DNA from: Hyphomicrobiales bacterium
GTDB lineage: Bacteria; Pseudomonadota; Alphaproteobacteria; Rhizobiales; Rhizobiaceae
Assembly (NCBI GenBank): GCA_900465915.1
Contig: UBKJ01000003.1
Coordinates: 1 to 64,000, forward strand
DNA length: 64,000 bases
Reading direction: 5' to 3'
Positions 34,752-44,014 of this stretch are shown piece after piece (the first letter of the stretch is position 1; every line of letters begins with the position of its first letter). A program made the position numbers and the translations under genes. The notes under the pieces were generated by a model, which saw only the letters and a program-made list of their open reading frames with translations, did no database searches and was not told the origin of the DNA.

Positions 34752-35483
34752 GTGTCGATCATTACGCAACGCGGAAATCTGGCGGAAATCGTCGTCGCAG
34801 AACTGATCGCGCGCATGGAGTCCGGTCTTTACGCGCCGGGGGACAAGCTGCCCTCCAGCGCCCAGCTCTGCGAGGAGTTCGGCGTCTCCCGCACCGTCAT
34901 CCGCGAGGCGCTGACCTCGCTCAGGGTCGGCGGGCGGGTGCTGGCGCGGCAGGGCGCGGGCGTCTACGTGACCGAGAAGGACACGCGCACGCTCAATTTC
35001 GAGATCAGCCGCATCGACGACATCCGCTCGGCCATGCAGATCCTGGAATTGCGCCTCGGCGTCGAGATGCAGTCCGTGGCGCTGGCCGCCGCGCGGCGCA
35101 CGCCCGAGGCGCTGGCCGAGATCGCGCGCGCCTACGATCATCTGGAAAGCCTCGACACCGAGGACGCCGAGGTCGAGGCGCGGGCGGATTTCGACTTCCA
35201 CCTCGCCATCGCGCGCGCCACGCGCAACCCGCATTTCCCGAGCTTTCTGGAGGCGGTGATCCGCGAGATCAATTTCGACCTGCTTTTGAAGCACCGCCAG
35301 TCGGCGCCGTCCTACCGGAATTACCTGCGCAAGATCAACAAGGAGCACGCGGCCATTCTGGCGGCGATCACGCAGGGAGACGTCAAGGCCGCCAGAAATG
35401 CTCTGGCGGCCCATCTGGAGGAAAGCCTCAACCGCTATCGCGCGCTGCTGGACGAGCCGGCGAGCGAGGCGGCGACGGAATAG
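34752..35483 (+). CDS. GntR-family regulator, FCD (FadR) type
   Basis: 243 residues from GTG 34752, which follows GGGGAGA. The winged helix is LPSSAQLCEEFGVSRTVIREALTSL. The FCD effector domain (about 90-235) has the metal-ligand pattern of an Asp and three histidines (DFDFHLAIARA, KEHAAILAAI, LAAHLEESL). FCD regulators of this type (LldR, PdhR, DgoR) sense hydroxy, keto or sugar acids. It probably regulates the adjacent dehydrogenase gene. It is convergent with the DAO gene, with a single base between stops. Confidence 0.87.
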   Translation: MSIITQRGNLAEIVVAELIARMESGLYAPGDKLPSSAQLCEEFGVSRTVIREALTSLRVGGRVLARQGAGVYVTEKDTRTLNFEISRIDDIRSAMQILELRLGVEMQSVALAAARRTPEALAEIARAYDHLESLDTEDAEVEARADFDFHLAIARATRNPHFPSFLEAVIREINFDLLLKHRQSAPSYRNYLRKINKEHAAILAAITQGDVKAARNALAAHLEESLNRYRALLDEPASEAATE

Positions 35484-35484
35484 G

Positions 35485-36678
35485 TCAGATCACCGCGTCT
35501 TCGAGGAAGGGGCGGTTCGCCGCCACGCGCTCATAGCCGAAAGGCGACAGGTCCAGCGTCCTGAACCCGCCATAGGTGATGAGTTCGCTCAAGCCCCGGC
35601 CCATGGCCGGCGACTGCTGCAAGCCGTGGCCGGAGAAGCCGTTGGCGAAGAGGAAATTCTTCACCTCCGTATGCGGCCCCAGAATGACGTTGTGGTCCAG
35701 CGTGCAATAGTCGTAATGGCCCGCCCATGCATTGACCACCTTGATCGCCTCGAAGGCCGGCACGCGATTGGCCAGCGTCGGCCAGATCTCCTCCTCGAAC
35801 TCGTCGTGCATGACGTCGAAATCGTTGGGGTCGACCTCCGGGTCGTGCTTGGGATAGGTGCCCATCAGGTAGAATTTTCCCTCAGGGCGGAAGAACACGC
35901 CGGTCGGGTCGATGGTTAGCCCCACCTTGCCTTCGAGCGGCGTGCGGCAATCCACCACGAACAGCGAGCGACGGCGCGGCTCGACCGGAATGTCGAGCCC
36001 GGCCATGCGGGCGACCTTCTTGCCATTGGTGCCGGACGTGTTGACCAGCGTTCCGCAGGCGATGGTCTGGCCGCTTTTCGTCGTCACCGAGACGATGCGG
36101 TCGCCCTCGCGATTGACCGCAACCACCTCGTCCTCGATATATTCGACGCCGAGCGAACGCGCCTTCTTGCGGAAACCCTGCATCAGCGCCGAGCTGTCGA
36201 ACCAGCCTTCGCCGGCCTCGCCGGTGGAGCCGAGCGTCAGCCCTTCGAGATTGAGCCACGGAAAACGTCGGCCCAGCCCTTCCACGTCGAGAAGCGTCAT
36301 TTCCGCGCCGCAGGCCACCTGCGTCTCGTGGTTGCGGCGCAGCACTTGCTCGCCGCGCTCGTCCCCGGCGAGGAAAAGATAGCCGGCTTCATGAAAGCCG
36401 ATTTCCGGCGTGTCGTCGTCCACGGCGACGTTCTCGCGGAAATTGCGGATGAACTCGGTGCCGAACTGCGACACCTTGACGTTGATGGCGTTGGAGAACT
36501 GGTGGCGGATGGAGCTGGAGGACAGCGCCGTCGCCGAACGCTGATAGGTCCAGTCCTTCTCGATCACCAGAATGGAGCCGGTGAAGTCGGGATTGGTCGC
36601 CAGAAAATAGGCGGTGGCGCTGCCCACCACCGCGCCGCCGACGATGACAACGTCATAGGAAGCCTTGGAAGCCTGCAT
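35485..36678 (-). CDS. DAO-family FAD-dependent amine/amino-acid oxidoreductase
   Basis: 397 residues. The FAD motif is YDVVIVGGAVVGSATAYFL at residues about 8-26; the third glycine of the usual GxGxxG is alanine here. RRSLFVVDCRTP and GHYDYCTLDHNVILG are typical of sarcosine/dimethylglycine/D-amino-acid oxidase relatives, and FANGFSGHGLQQSPAMGRGLSELI is the C-terminal FAD-contact region. It would oxidise a secondary amine or amino acid to an imine. Sarcosine, D-proline derivatives and D-amino acids are all possible. It begins a three-gene minus-strand group only in position: the upstream Udh-like gene ends 9 bp before it, so it is its probable co-transcribed partner. Confidence 0.85.
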   Translation of the reverse strand: MQASKASYDVVIVGGAVVGSATAYFLATNPDFTGSILVIEKDWTYQRSATALSSSSIRHQFSNAINVKVSQFGTEFIRNFRENVAVDDDTPEIGFHEAGYLFLAGDERGEQVLRRNHETQVACGAEMTLLDVEGLGRRFPWLNLEGLTLGSTGEAGEGWFDSSALMQGFRKKARSLGVEYIEDEVVAVNREGDRIVSVTTKSGQTIACGTLVNTSGTNGKKVARMAGLDIPVEPRRRSLFVVDCRTPLEGKVGLTIDPTGVFFRPEGKFYLMGTYPKHDPEVDPNDFDVMHDEFEEEIWPTLANRVPAFEAIKVVNAWAGHYDYCTLDHNVILGPHTEVKNFLFANGFSGHGLQQSPAMGRGLSELITYGGFRTLDLSPFGYERVAANRPFLEDAVI

Positions 36679-36687
36679 GATGGGGTG

Positions 36688-37500
36688 TTACCTGTTCTTG
36701 TCCTCGAAATGGCCGTCGGCGCAGAAGCTGCCGCCCTGATAGCGCACCGCCGGATCGTTGGGGTCGCCCTGTTCGGTCTTCGCGAAAATCTCGTCGCGAT
36801 AGGCGTCGGCGCTGTCCTTGGGCTTGTAGCCGAGCACGGCGGCGGTGCGGTTGTCCCAGAAAGCCTCGCTGTTGTTCGACATGCCGTAGGCGACCATGAA
36901 GCCGACGCGCGGGGCCGACAGGCATTTCTCCACCAGTTGGCGGCAGTCGTCGAAGGACAGCCATGTGATGAGATGGCGGCGGTCGGTCGGCTTTTCGAAA
37001 GAGGAGCCGATGCGCAGGCACACGGTCTCGATGCCGAACTTGTCGAAATAATAGCGCGCCAGATTTTCCACGAAAGTCTTCGACACGCCGTAGAGGCTGT
37101 CGGGCCGCGTCTGCACGTCGCCGTCGATGGTCTGGGTGCGCTCGTAGAAGCCGATGGCGTGCACGGAGCTGGCGTAGACGATGCGCTTGACGCCGTGGCG
37201 GCGCGCCGCCTCATAGATGTTGTAGCCGCCGGAAATGTTGGAATCGAGAATGGTCTTCCACGGGGCCTCCACCGCCTGCCCGCCCATATGGACGATGGCG
37301 TCGCAGCCCTCGACGGCGCGCGACACGGCGTCGAAATCGGCGAGGTCGGCGGGCGCATCCTCCTCGTGCGGGGCGAGGTCCTTGCACGGCTCCAGCGCGG
37401 AGAGGCGCACGATCTTGCCCAGCTTCGTGCCCGACAGGCGAAGCTGCGCGCCGAGCCGGCCGGCCGCGCCGGTCACAAGCGTTCTTTGGAAATGGCTCAT
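36688..37500 (-). CDS. NAD-dependent epimerase/dehydratase family, uronate dehydrogenase-like
   Basis: 270 residues. The cofactor motif is LVTGAAGRLG near the N-terminus and the catalytic Tyr-Lys pair is in LYGVSKTF. Several further blocks match my recollection of Agrobacterium uronate dehydrogenase: CDAIVHMGG, GGYNIYEAARRHG, FDKFGIETVCLRIGS, GYKPKDSADAYR and NDPAVRYQGGSF. That enzyme oxidises D-glucuronate or D-galacturonate to the aldaro-lactone with NAD. The sugar is inferred. The start at 37500 was chosen because upstream residues are not family-like. The DAO gene follows 9 bp downstream and the aminotransferase gene ends 14 bp upstream, so all three are probably one operon. Confidence 0.78.
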   Translation of the reverse strand: MSHFQRTLVTGAAGRLGAQLRLSGTKLGKIVRLSALEPCKDLAPHEEDAPADLADFDAVSRAVEGCDAIVHMGGQAVEAPWKTILDSNISGGYNIYEAARRHGVKRIVYASSVHAIGFYERTQTIDGDVQTRPDSLYGVSKTFVENLARYYFDKFGIETVCLRIGSSFEKPTDRRHLITWLSFDDCRQLVEKCLSAPRVGFMVAYGMSNNSEAFWDNRTAAVLGYKPKDSADAYRDEIFAKTEQGDPNDPAVRYQGGSFCADGHFEDKNR

Positions 37501-37514
37501 GGGAGGATGATCCT

Positions 37515-38726
37515 TCAGCGGAGTTTGGCCAGCGCGCCGGCGATGCGTCCGGCGGCGGCGGTCAGGTTTTCCCGCGAGGTCGCAAAGGACAGGCGGATAT
37601 AGGGTTCGACGCCGAAAGCGGCCCCCGGCACGGTGGCGACCTTGCCTTCGGTCAGGAGATAGGAGGCGAGCATCGTGTCGTTTTCGATCACCGTTCCGTC
37701 CGGCGCGGTCTTGCCGATATAGGCGGCGCATTTCGGGAACAGGTAGAATGCCCCTTCCGGCGCGCGGACTTCAAGCCCCGGAATGGCCGCGAAGGCCTTT
37801 GTCACCAGTTCCCCGCGCGCCTTGTATTCGGCGACGGCCTTATGGACGAAATCCTGCGGGCCGTTCAGCGCCGCGGCGGCTGCCGCCTGCGTGATCGAGG
37901 ACGGGCAGGTGGTGCTCTGCGATTGCAGCTTGTTGAGCACTTTCGTGAGTTCCTTCGGCCCGGCGGCGTAACCGAGCCGCCAGCCGGTCATGGCGTAGGC
38001 CTTGGACACGCCGTTGATGATCAGCGTGCGGTCGCGCAGTTCCGGGCAGGCGATGGCGAAAGAGGTGAAGGGCGTATCGCCGGCGACGATATGCTCGTAG
38101 ATCTCATCCGACATGACGGCGACCCGCGGATGGCGCGCCAGCACCGCGCCGAGCGCCTTCAATTCGTCGGCCGTATAGATCGCGCCGGTCGGGTTGGAAG
38201 GCGAATTGAACAGGAACCAGCGCGTCTTCGGCGTGATCGCCGCCTCCAGCCGCTCGGGCGTGATCTTGAAACCGTCCTCGACCCCGCAGGGGACGACGAC
38301 CGGCTTTCCGCCATGCAGCACAACGAGGTCGGTGTAGGACACCCAGTAGGGCGCGGGCACCACCACCTCGTCGCCCGGCTCCAGCGTGCCGAGGAAGGCG
38401 TTGAACAGAATCTGCTTGGCCCCGTTGCCGATGGAGATCTCGTCCATGGCGTAGTCGAGGCCGTTCTCGCGCCTGAACTTCTCGACGATAGCCGCGCGCA
38501 ATTCCGGCAGGCCGTCGGGCGCGGTGTAGCGGGTCAGCCCGCGCTTCATGGCGTCGACGGCCGCGTCCACGATATGCGCCGGCGTGTCGAAATCCGGCTC
38601 GCCCAGCGACAGGTCGATCACATGCTCGCCCTTGGCGCGCATGGCCTTGGCGGCCATGGATACGGCCATCGAGGGGGATGACTGGATGGTCGCCGCGCGC
38701 CTGTTCTCGAAAGCGATCCTGCTCAT
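37515..38726 (-). CDS. aspartate-type class I aminotransferase
   Basis: 403 residues. The PLP lysine is Lys242 in IINGVSKAYAMTGWRLGY. SPSNPTGA and SDEIYEHI are the other cofactor-contact motifs, and the N-terminal IQSSPSMAVSMAAKAMRAKGEHVIDLSLGEPDFDTP is characteristic of the 1-gamma aspartate aminotransferases of alphaproteobacteria and Thermus. It would interconvert aspartate, glutamate and possibly aromatic amino acids with their oxo acids. It starts with GCAGGAGAAC upstream and is the first gene of the AAT-Udh-DAO group, divergent from livK. Confidence 0.87.
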   Translation of the reverse strand: MSRIAFENRRAATIQSSPSMAVSMAAKAMRAKGEHVIDLSLGEPDFDTPAHIVDAAVDAMKRGLTRYTAPDGLPELRAAIVEKFRRENGLDYAMDEISIGNGAKQILFNAFLGTLEPGDEVVVPAPYWVSYTDLVVLHGGKPVVVPCGVEDGFKITPERLEAAITPKTRWFLFNSPSNPTGAIYTADELKALGAVLARHPRVAVMSDEIYEHIVAGDTPFTSFAIACPELRDRTLIINGVSKAYAMTGWRLGYAAGPKELTKVLNKLQSQSTTCPSSITQAAAAAALNGPQDFVHKAVAEYKARGELVTKAFAAIPGLEVRAPEGAFYLFPKCAAYIGKTAPDGTVIENDTMLASYLLTEGKVATVPGAAFGVEPYIRLSFATSRENLTAAAGRIAGALAKLR

Positions 38727-38852
38727 GCCTGTTCTCCTGCTCGGCCGCGCGCGGCCCTGAATTTCGCGTCTGTCCGGTGGGCGCGCCATGGCGCACAGCG
38801 AGGGGAGGCGTCGGGAATTTCAGCGCCCGGCCGCCGGCTTTCGGATTTCCAC

Positions 38853-38882
38853 TTGACGTTTTTCAGATACATCACTTATCAT
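38853..38882 (+). promoter_or_regulatory. probable sigma-70 promoter of the liv operon
   Basis: TTGACG (38853-38858), an 18-bp spacer and TATCAT (38877-38882), in a locally AT-rich stretch. It would give a 5' leader of roughly 165 bases before livK. Confidence 0.55.
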
Positions 38883-38896
38883 ATATGTGTCAACTT
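38871..38896. promoter_or_regulatory. possible shared regulatory element, copy B
   Basis: ATCACTTAT and ATATG..TCAACTT recur here from the gap at 31593-31611. The first block overlaps the -10 region of the liv promoter. Confidence 0.25.
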
Positions 38897-39057
38897 GAAA
38901 GCGGCCCGGAACGAAGGCTGAGACGCCCGCTTCCGGGAAGCCCGAGGAGAGAATTATTCAATAAAACAAACCGGTTCGCCGGCCACGGCCCGCCGCGAGG
39001 AAAGGCGGGCGTCCGCCGGCGCCGATGCAGCGTCACCGTGAACCAGAGGGAAGATTC

Positions 39058-40173
39058 ATGAAATCATTCGCAAAACTGCTCGCCGGCTCGGCCATCGCCT
39101 CCAGCCTTCTTCTGTCGCAGGCTTTGGCCGCCGACACGATCAAGATCGGCGTCGCCGGCCCGCTCACCGGCCCCAACGCCACCTTCGGCGAACAGGTCTA
39201 CGCCGGCGTCTCGGCCTATGTGGACGACGTCAACGCCGCCGGCGGGATCAACGGCAAGAAGATCGAGCTGGTCAAGGGCGACGACGCCTGCGAGCCCAAG
39301 CAGGCCATCGCCGTGGCCAACCGCTTCGTCGACCAGGACAAGGTGAACGCGGTGATCGGGCATTTCTGCTCGTCCAGCACCATGCCCGCCTCCGAGATCT
39401 ACAACGACGCCGGCATCCTCGAAATGGCCCCGGCCTCGACCAACCCGCAGGTGACCGAGCGCGGCCTCGAAACCGTGTTCCGCGGCTGCGGCCGCGACGA
39501 CCAGCAGGCCGTGGTGGCCGGCGCCTTCATCCTCGACACGTTGAAGCGCGACAAGATCGCGCTGATCCACGACAAGGACACCTACGGCCAGGGCCTCGTC
39601 GACGCGGTGAAGAAGACCATCGAGGCGCGCGGCGTCAAGCCGGTGCTCTACGAGGGCCTGACGCGCGGCGAGCGCGACTTCAACGCGCTGGTCACCAAGA
39701 TCAAGAGCTCGGGCGCCAACGCGGTCTATTTCGGCGGCCTTATCCCCGAGGGCGGCCCGCTGATCCGCCAGATCAAGGAGCAGGGCCTCGACGTGGTGGT
39801 CGTCTCCGGCGACTCCTTCGCCCAGAAGGAACTGGTGGCGGCGGCCGGCGGCCCGGCCAACCTCAAGAACGTCTATTACTCGGCCACGCCCGATCCGCTC
39901 ACCGATCCCGACACCAAGGGCGTGCAGGAAGCGCTGAAGAAGGCCAACGTCACCCCCGCCAACTACACGCTCTACGGCTACGCCAACGCGCAGGCCGTGG
40001 TCGCCGCGCTCAAGGCCGGCGACGACGTCAAGGCCCAGGCCGACTGGCTGCGCCACAACACGGTCGATTCGGCCATCGGCAAGATCACCTGGGACGAGAA
40101 GGGCGACATCAAGGACTTCAAGTTCGTCTTCTACGACTTCGACGCCCAGGGTAACCCCGTCCTGGTGAAATAG
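39058..40173 (+). CDS. livK: branched-chain amino-acid ABC transporter substrate-binding protein
   Basis: 371 residues. A signal peptide (MKSFAKLLAGSAIASSLLLSQALA, cut before ADT) precedes a type I periplasmic binding fold. KIGVAGPLTGPNATFGEQ and VNAAGGINGKKIELVKGDDACEPKQA are signature LivK/LivJ sequences, as is GHFCSSSTMPASEIY. It binds leucine, isoleucine, valine or another amino acid in the periplasm for LivHMGF. It is the first gene of a complete five-gene importer operon. ATG 39058 follows AGAGGGAAG. Confidence 0.92.
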   Translation: MKSFAKLLAGSAIASSLLLSQALAADTIKIGVAGPLTGPNATFGEQVYAGVSAYVDDVNAAGGINGKKIELVKGDDACEPKQAIAVANRFVDQDKVNAVIGHFCSSSTMPASEIYNDAGILEMAPASTNPQVTERGLETVFRGCGRDDQQAVVAGAFILDTLKRDKIALIHDKDTYGQGLVDAVKKTIEARGVKPVLYEGLTRGERDFNALVTKIKSSGANAVYFGGLIPEGGPLIRQIKEQGLDVVVVSGDSFAQKELVAAAGGPANLKNVYYSATPDPLTDPDTKGVQEALKKANVTPANYTLYGYANAQAVVAALKAGDDVKAQADWLRHNTVDSAIGKITWDEKGDIKDFKFVFYDFDAQGNPVLVK

Positions 40174-40181
40174 GCCATCGC

Positions 40182-40209
40182 GCCGGCCGGGCCTCGCCGC
40201 CCGGCCGGC
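40182..40209 (+). other. intercistronic stem-loop between livK and livH
   Basis: Perfect 11-bp arms GCCGGCCGGGC (40182-40192) and GCCCGGCCGGC (40199-40209) with a 6-base loop begin 8 bp after the livK stop. It probably stabilises the livK message or partly terminates it, raising binding-protein yield over the membrane subunits. Confidence 0.65.
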
Positions 40210-40239
40210 CTCCGCGCGTCTGATTGAAAAGGGGTCGCC

Positions 40240-41157
40240 ATGGACTTCTATATCCTGGCCCAGCAGCTGATCAACGGGATCACGCTGGGCGCCATCTACG
40301 GACTGATCGCCGTCGGCTACACCATGGTCTACGGCGTCATCCGCATGATCAATTTCGCCCATGGCGACGTCTATATGGTCTCGGCCTATATCGCGGCGAT
40401 CACGCTCGCGGTGCTGGGTTATTTCGGCGTGCAGTCGGTGCCCTTCGCGCTGATCTCGATCCTCATCATCACCTGCGCCATCACCGCCGTCTACGGCTGG
40501 GTGATCGAGCGCGTGGCCTATCGGCCGCTGCGCGGCTCCACCAAGCTCGCGCCGCTGATCTCCGCCATCGGCATCTCCTTGATGCTGCAAAGCTACGTGC
40601 AGATCGCGCAGGGCGCGCGCGACCAGGGCGTGCCGGCGCTGATCGAGGGCTCGTTCCGCTTCGGAAACGCCCAGCATTTCGCGCAGATCACCTATATGCA
40701 GACGGTGATCCTGCTCGCCTCGCTGGCGGCGATGGGCATCCTCACCTATGTGATCGGCTATACGCGCATCGGCCGCGAATGCCGCGCCACGCAGCAGAAC
40801 ATCCGCATCTCCGCCATTCTCGGCGTCAACACCGACCGCATCATCTCCACCGTCTTCGTCATCGGCGCGGCGACGGCGGCGGTGGGCGGCACGCTCGTCA
40901 CCTTCAATTACGGCTCGTTCAACTTCTTCATCGGCTTCGTCATGGGCATCAAGGCCTTCACGGCGGCCGTGCTGGGCGGCATCGGCTCGCTGCCGGGCGC
41001 GGTGCTGGGCGGCGTGCTGCTCGGCCTGACCGAGGCCTTGTTCGCCGGCTATGTCAGCACCGACTACAAGGACGTCTTCGCCTTCGCGCTTCTGATCACG
41101 CTCCTGTTCTTCCGCCCCTACGGCCTACTCGGCCGTCCGGAAATCCAGAAAGTCTGA
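40240..41157 (+). CDS. livH: branched-chain amino-acid ABC transporter permease
   Basis: 305 residues with about eight membrane helices. The N-terminus QQLINGITLGAIYGLIAVGYTMVYGVIRMINFAHGD is diagnostic of LivH. The C-terminal GSLPGAVLGGVLLGLTEALF is also family-typical. It pairs with LivM to form the translocation channel. AAAAGGGG precedes the start. Confidence 0.93.
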   Translation: MDFYILAQQLINGITLGAIYGLIAVGYTMVYGVIRMINFAHGDVYMVSAYIAAITLAVLGYFGVQSVPFALISILIITCAITAVYGWVIERVAYRPLRGSTKLAPLISAIGISLMLQSYVQIAQGARDQGVPALIEGSFRFGNAQHFAQITYMQTVILLASLAAMGILTYVIGYTRIGRECRATQQNIRISAILGVNTDRIISTVFVIGAATAAVGGTLVTFNYGSFNFFIGFVMGIKAFTAAVLGGIGSLPGAVLGGVLLGLTEALFAGYVSTDYKDVFAFALLITLLFFRPYGLLGRPEIQKV

Positions 41158-41166
41158 GGCCCGGCT

Positions 41167-42468
41167 ATGCGGAACAATCTCTTTCTCACGCTCTGCAAGG
41201 AAGCGCTCCTCACCTTCGTCATCGCGCTGATCCTGCTCGCGCCGATCTCGGGCCTCGTGCTCGACGGCTTCACCTTCCGCAACGAGCTCGGCCGCGCCGT
41301 CACGCTCGCCGCCGTGGTCGCGGCGGGGCGGGTGCTGTTCTCGCTGATCGGCATGAGCCCGCTCGGCAGGCGCGCGCAGGCCGTCTTCGCCCGCAACAGC
41401 GGCGGCGTCACCGTCAAGACCGGCCGGGAGAAATCCGCCGCGCCGCTTCTGGCGCTGATCTTCCTGCTCGGCCTCGCCGTGCCCTTCGTCGCCGACAAAT
41501 ATTTCCTCGGCGTCGCCATCCTGGCGCTGATCTACTGCCTGCTCGGCCTCGGCCTCAACATCGTGGTCGGGCTCGCGGGCCTGCTCGATCTCGGCTTCGT
41601 CGCCTTCTACGCCGTCGGGGCCTATCTTCTGGCGCTCGGCTCGCAATATCTGGGCCTCGGCTTCTGGAGCGCGCTGGTCATCGCGCCCTTCCTCGCCGGC
41701 CTCTGCGGCATGATCCTCGGCTTCCCGGTGCTCAAGATGCATGGCGACTATCTCGCCATCGTCACGCTCGGCTTCGGCGAGATCATCCGCCTCGTGCTGA
41801 CCAACTGGCTCGATTTCACCGGCGGCCCCAACGGCGCGCCCGTGCCGCCGCCGACCTTCCTCGGGCTCGAATTCACCCGCGCGGCCAAGCAGGGCGGCGA
41901 GCCGTTCCACAAGTTCTTCGGCATCGACTACAACGCCGACTACAAGTTCTGGTTTCTCTATTTCGTGCTGTTCCTCGTCGTCTGCGGCGTAATCTACGCG
42001 GTCGAGCGCCTGCGCGTCATGCCGCTGGGCCGCATGTGGGAGGCGCTGCGCGAGGACGAGATCGCCTGCCGCTCGCTCGGCGTCAACCACGTCTTCATCA
42101 AGCTGTCGGCCTTCATGCTGGGCGCTTCCACCGGCGGGCTGGCGGGCGTGTTCTTCGCCGCCCACCAGGGCTTCGTGAACCCGACCTCCTTCACCTTCTT
42201 CGAATCCGCCCTCATCCTCGCCATCGTGGTGCTGGGCGGGCTGGGCTCGACCGTCGGCGTCATCCTCGCCGCGGTGGTGCTGACCGTGCTGCCGGAACTG
42301 CTGCGTGACTTCGCCGAATATCGCGTCTTCATCTTCGGCGTGCTGATGGTGGTGATGATGATCTGGAAGCCGCGCGGCCTGGTGCGCGTCAAGCGCCCGG
42401 CCTTCTTCCCCTCGGCGGGGGCCGAAGCCGGCCGCCCGGAAACCCTGGCGACGGAGGCCGGCCGATGA
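41167..42468 (+). CDS. livM: branched-chain amino-acid ABC transporter permease
   Basis: 433 residues. The core after about residue 110 is the LivM membrane domain (LGLNIVVGLAGLLDLGFVAFYAVGAY, GDYLAIVTLGFGEIIRLVLTNW, LREDEIACRSLGVN). The first hundred or so residues, with an extra hydrophobic segment, are an N-terminal extension seen in proteobacterial LivM. It begins 9 bp after livH and overlaps livG by ATGA. Confidence 0.93.
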   Translation: MRNNLFLTLCKEALLTFVIALILLAPISGLVLDGFTFRNELGRAVTLAAVVAAGRVLFSLIGMSPLGRRAQAVFARNSGGVTVKTGREKSAAPLLALIFLLGLAVPFVADKYFLGVAILALIYCLLGLGLNIVVGLAGLLDLGFVAFYAVGAYLLALGSQYLGLGFWSALVIAPFLAGLCGMILGFPVLKMHGDYLAIVTLGFGEIIRLVLTNWLDFTGGPNGAPVPPPTFLGLEFTRAAKQGGEPFHKFFGIDYNADYKFWFLYFVLFLVVCGVIYAVERLRVMPLGRMWEALREDEIACRSLGVNHVFIKLSAFMLGASTGGLAGVFFAAHQGFVNPTSFTFFESALILAIVVLGGLGSTVGVILAAVVLTVLPELLRDFAEYRVFIFGVLMVVMMIWKPRGLVRVKRPAFFPSAGAEAGRPETLATEAGR

Positions 42469-43279
42469 ACGCGCCCATTCTCGAGGTTCAAAACGTCACG
42501 ATGCGCTTCGGCGGCATCGTCGCCAATCGCGGCGTCAGCTTCTCGGTCGCCAAGGGCGGCGTCACGGCCCTGATCGGCCCCAACGGGGCCGGCAAGACCA
42601 CCATGTTCAACTGCATCACCGGCTTCTACCGCGCCAGCGAGGGCCGCATCCTGTTGAACGGCCCCCACGGCCCGCAGGACATCGGCGCGCTGATGGACAA
42701 GCCGATCACCGGCGGCTCGCACCAGGTGACGCGGGCGGGCATCGCCCGCACCTTCCAGAACATCCGCCTGTTCAAGGAGATGTCGGTGGTGGAGAACCTT
42801 CTGGTCGCCCAGCACCGCGTCACCCGCAACAATCTCCTGAGCGGCGTGTTCAGGACGCGCGCCTTCCGCCGCGCCGAGACGGAGGCCGTCGATCGCGCCT
42901 ATTTCTGGCTGGCGCAGATGAACCTGCTCGACGACGCCAACCGGCTCGCGGGCGAATTGCCCTACGGACGCCAGCGGCGGCTCGAGATCGCGCGCGCCAT
43001 GTGCACGGCGCCGCAGCTCGTCTGCCTCGACGAGCCGGCGGCGGGGCTGAACCCGTCCGAGACGCGCGAATTGTCCGAGATCATCCAGCGCCTCTGCGCC
43101 GATCACGACCTCACCGTGCTGGTGATCGAGCACGACATGGGGCTGGTCATGCGCATATCCGACCATATCGTGGTGCTGGACCATGGCGAGGTCATCGCCG
43201 ACGGCGCGCCGGAGGCGGTGGGCAACGATCCCGCCGTCATCGCCGCCTATCTCGGCGTCAGCGAAGAAGAGGTGAAACC

Positions 43280-43283
<4 letters not shown>
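42465..43283 (+). CDS. livG: branched-chain amino-acid ABC transporter ATP-binding protein
   Basis: 272 residues. Walker A is GPNGAGKTT, the C-loop is LPYGRQRRLEIARAM (the LivG form of the signature), Walker B is LVCLDEPAAGLNP and the switch histidine is in VIEHDMGLVM. Overlaps livM by 4 bases and livF by 4 bases, indicating coupled translation of the importer. Confidence 0.94.
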
Positions 43284-44002
<719 letters not shown>

Positions 44003-44014
44003 AGCGTGTCGCGC

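Larger units (their letters stand above)
38727..39057. promoter_or_regulatory. divergent control region and long structured leader of the liv operon
   Basis: 331 bp without a gene. It contains the rightward promoter at 38853-38882, an imperfect inverted repeat GATACAT/ATGTGTC (38866-38872 and 38885-38891) over the -10 region, and about 165 bases of transcribed leader. In the leader AAGCGG (38899-38904) can pair with CCGCTT (38927-38932) and CCCGGAA (38905-38911) with TTCCGGG (38931-38937), an interlocked arrangement. GCCCGCC (38988-38994) pairs with GGCGGGC (39004-39010). I do not recognise a known riboswitch. Confidence 0.5.

Noticed and set aside
38891..39057. Known riboswitch (glycine, lysine, SAM, guanidine)
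   Set aside because: The leader is structured but I could not match any consensus core of these classes.
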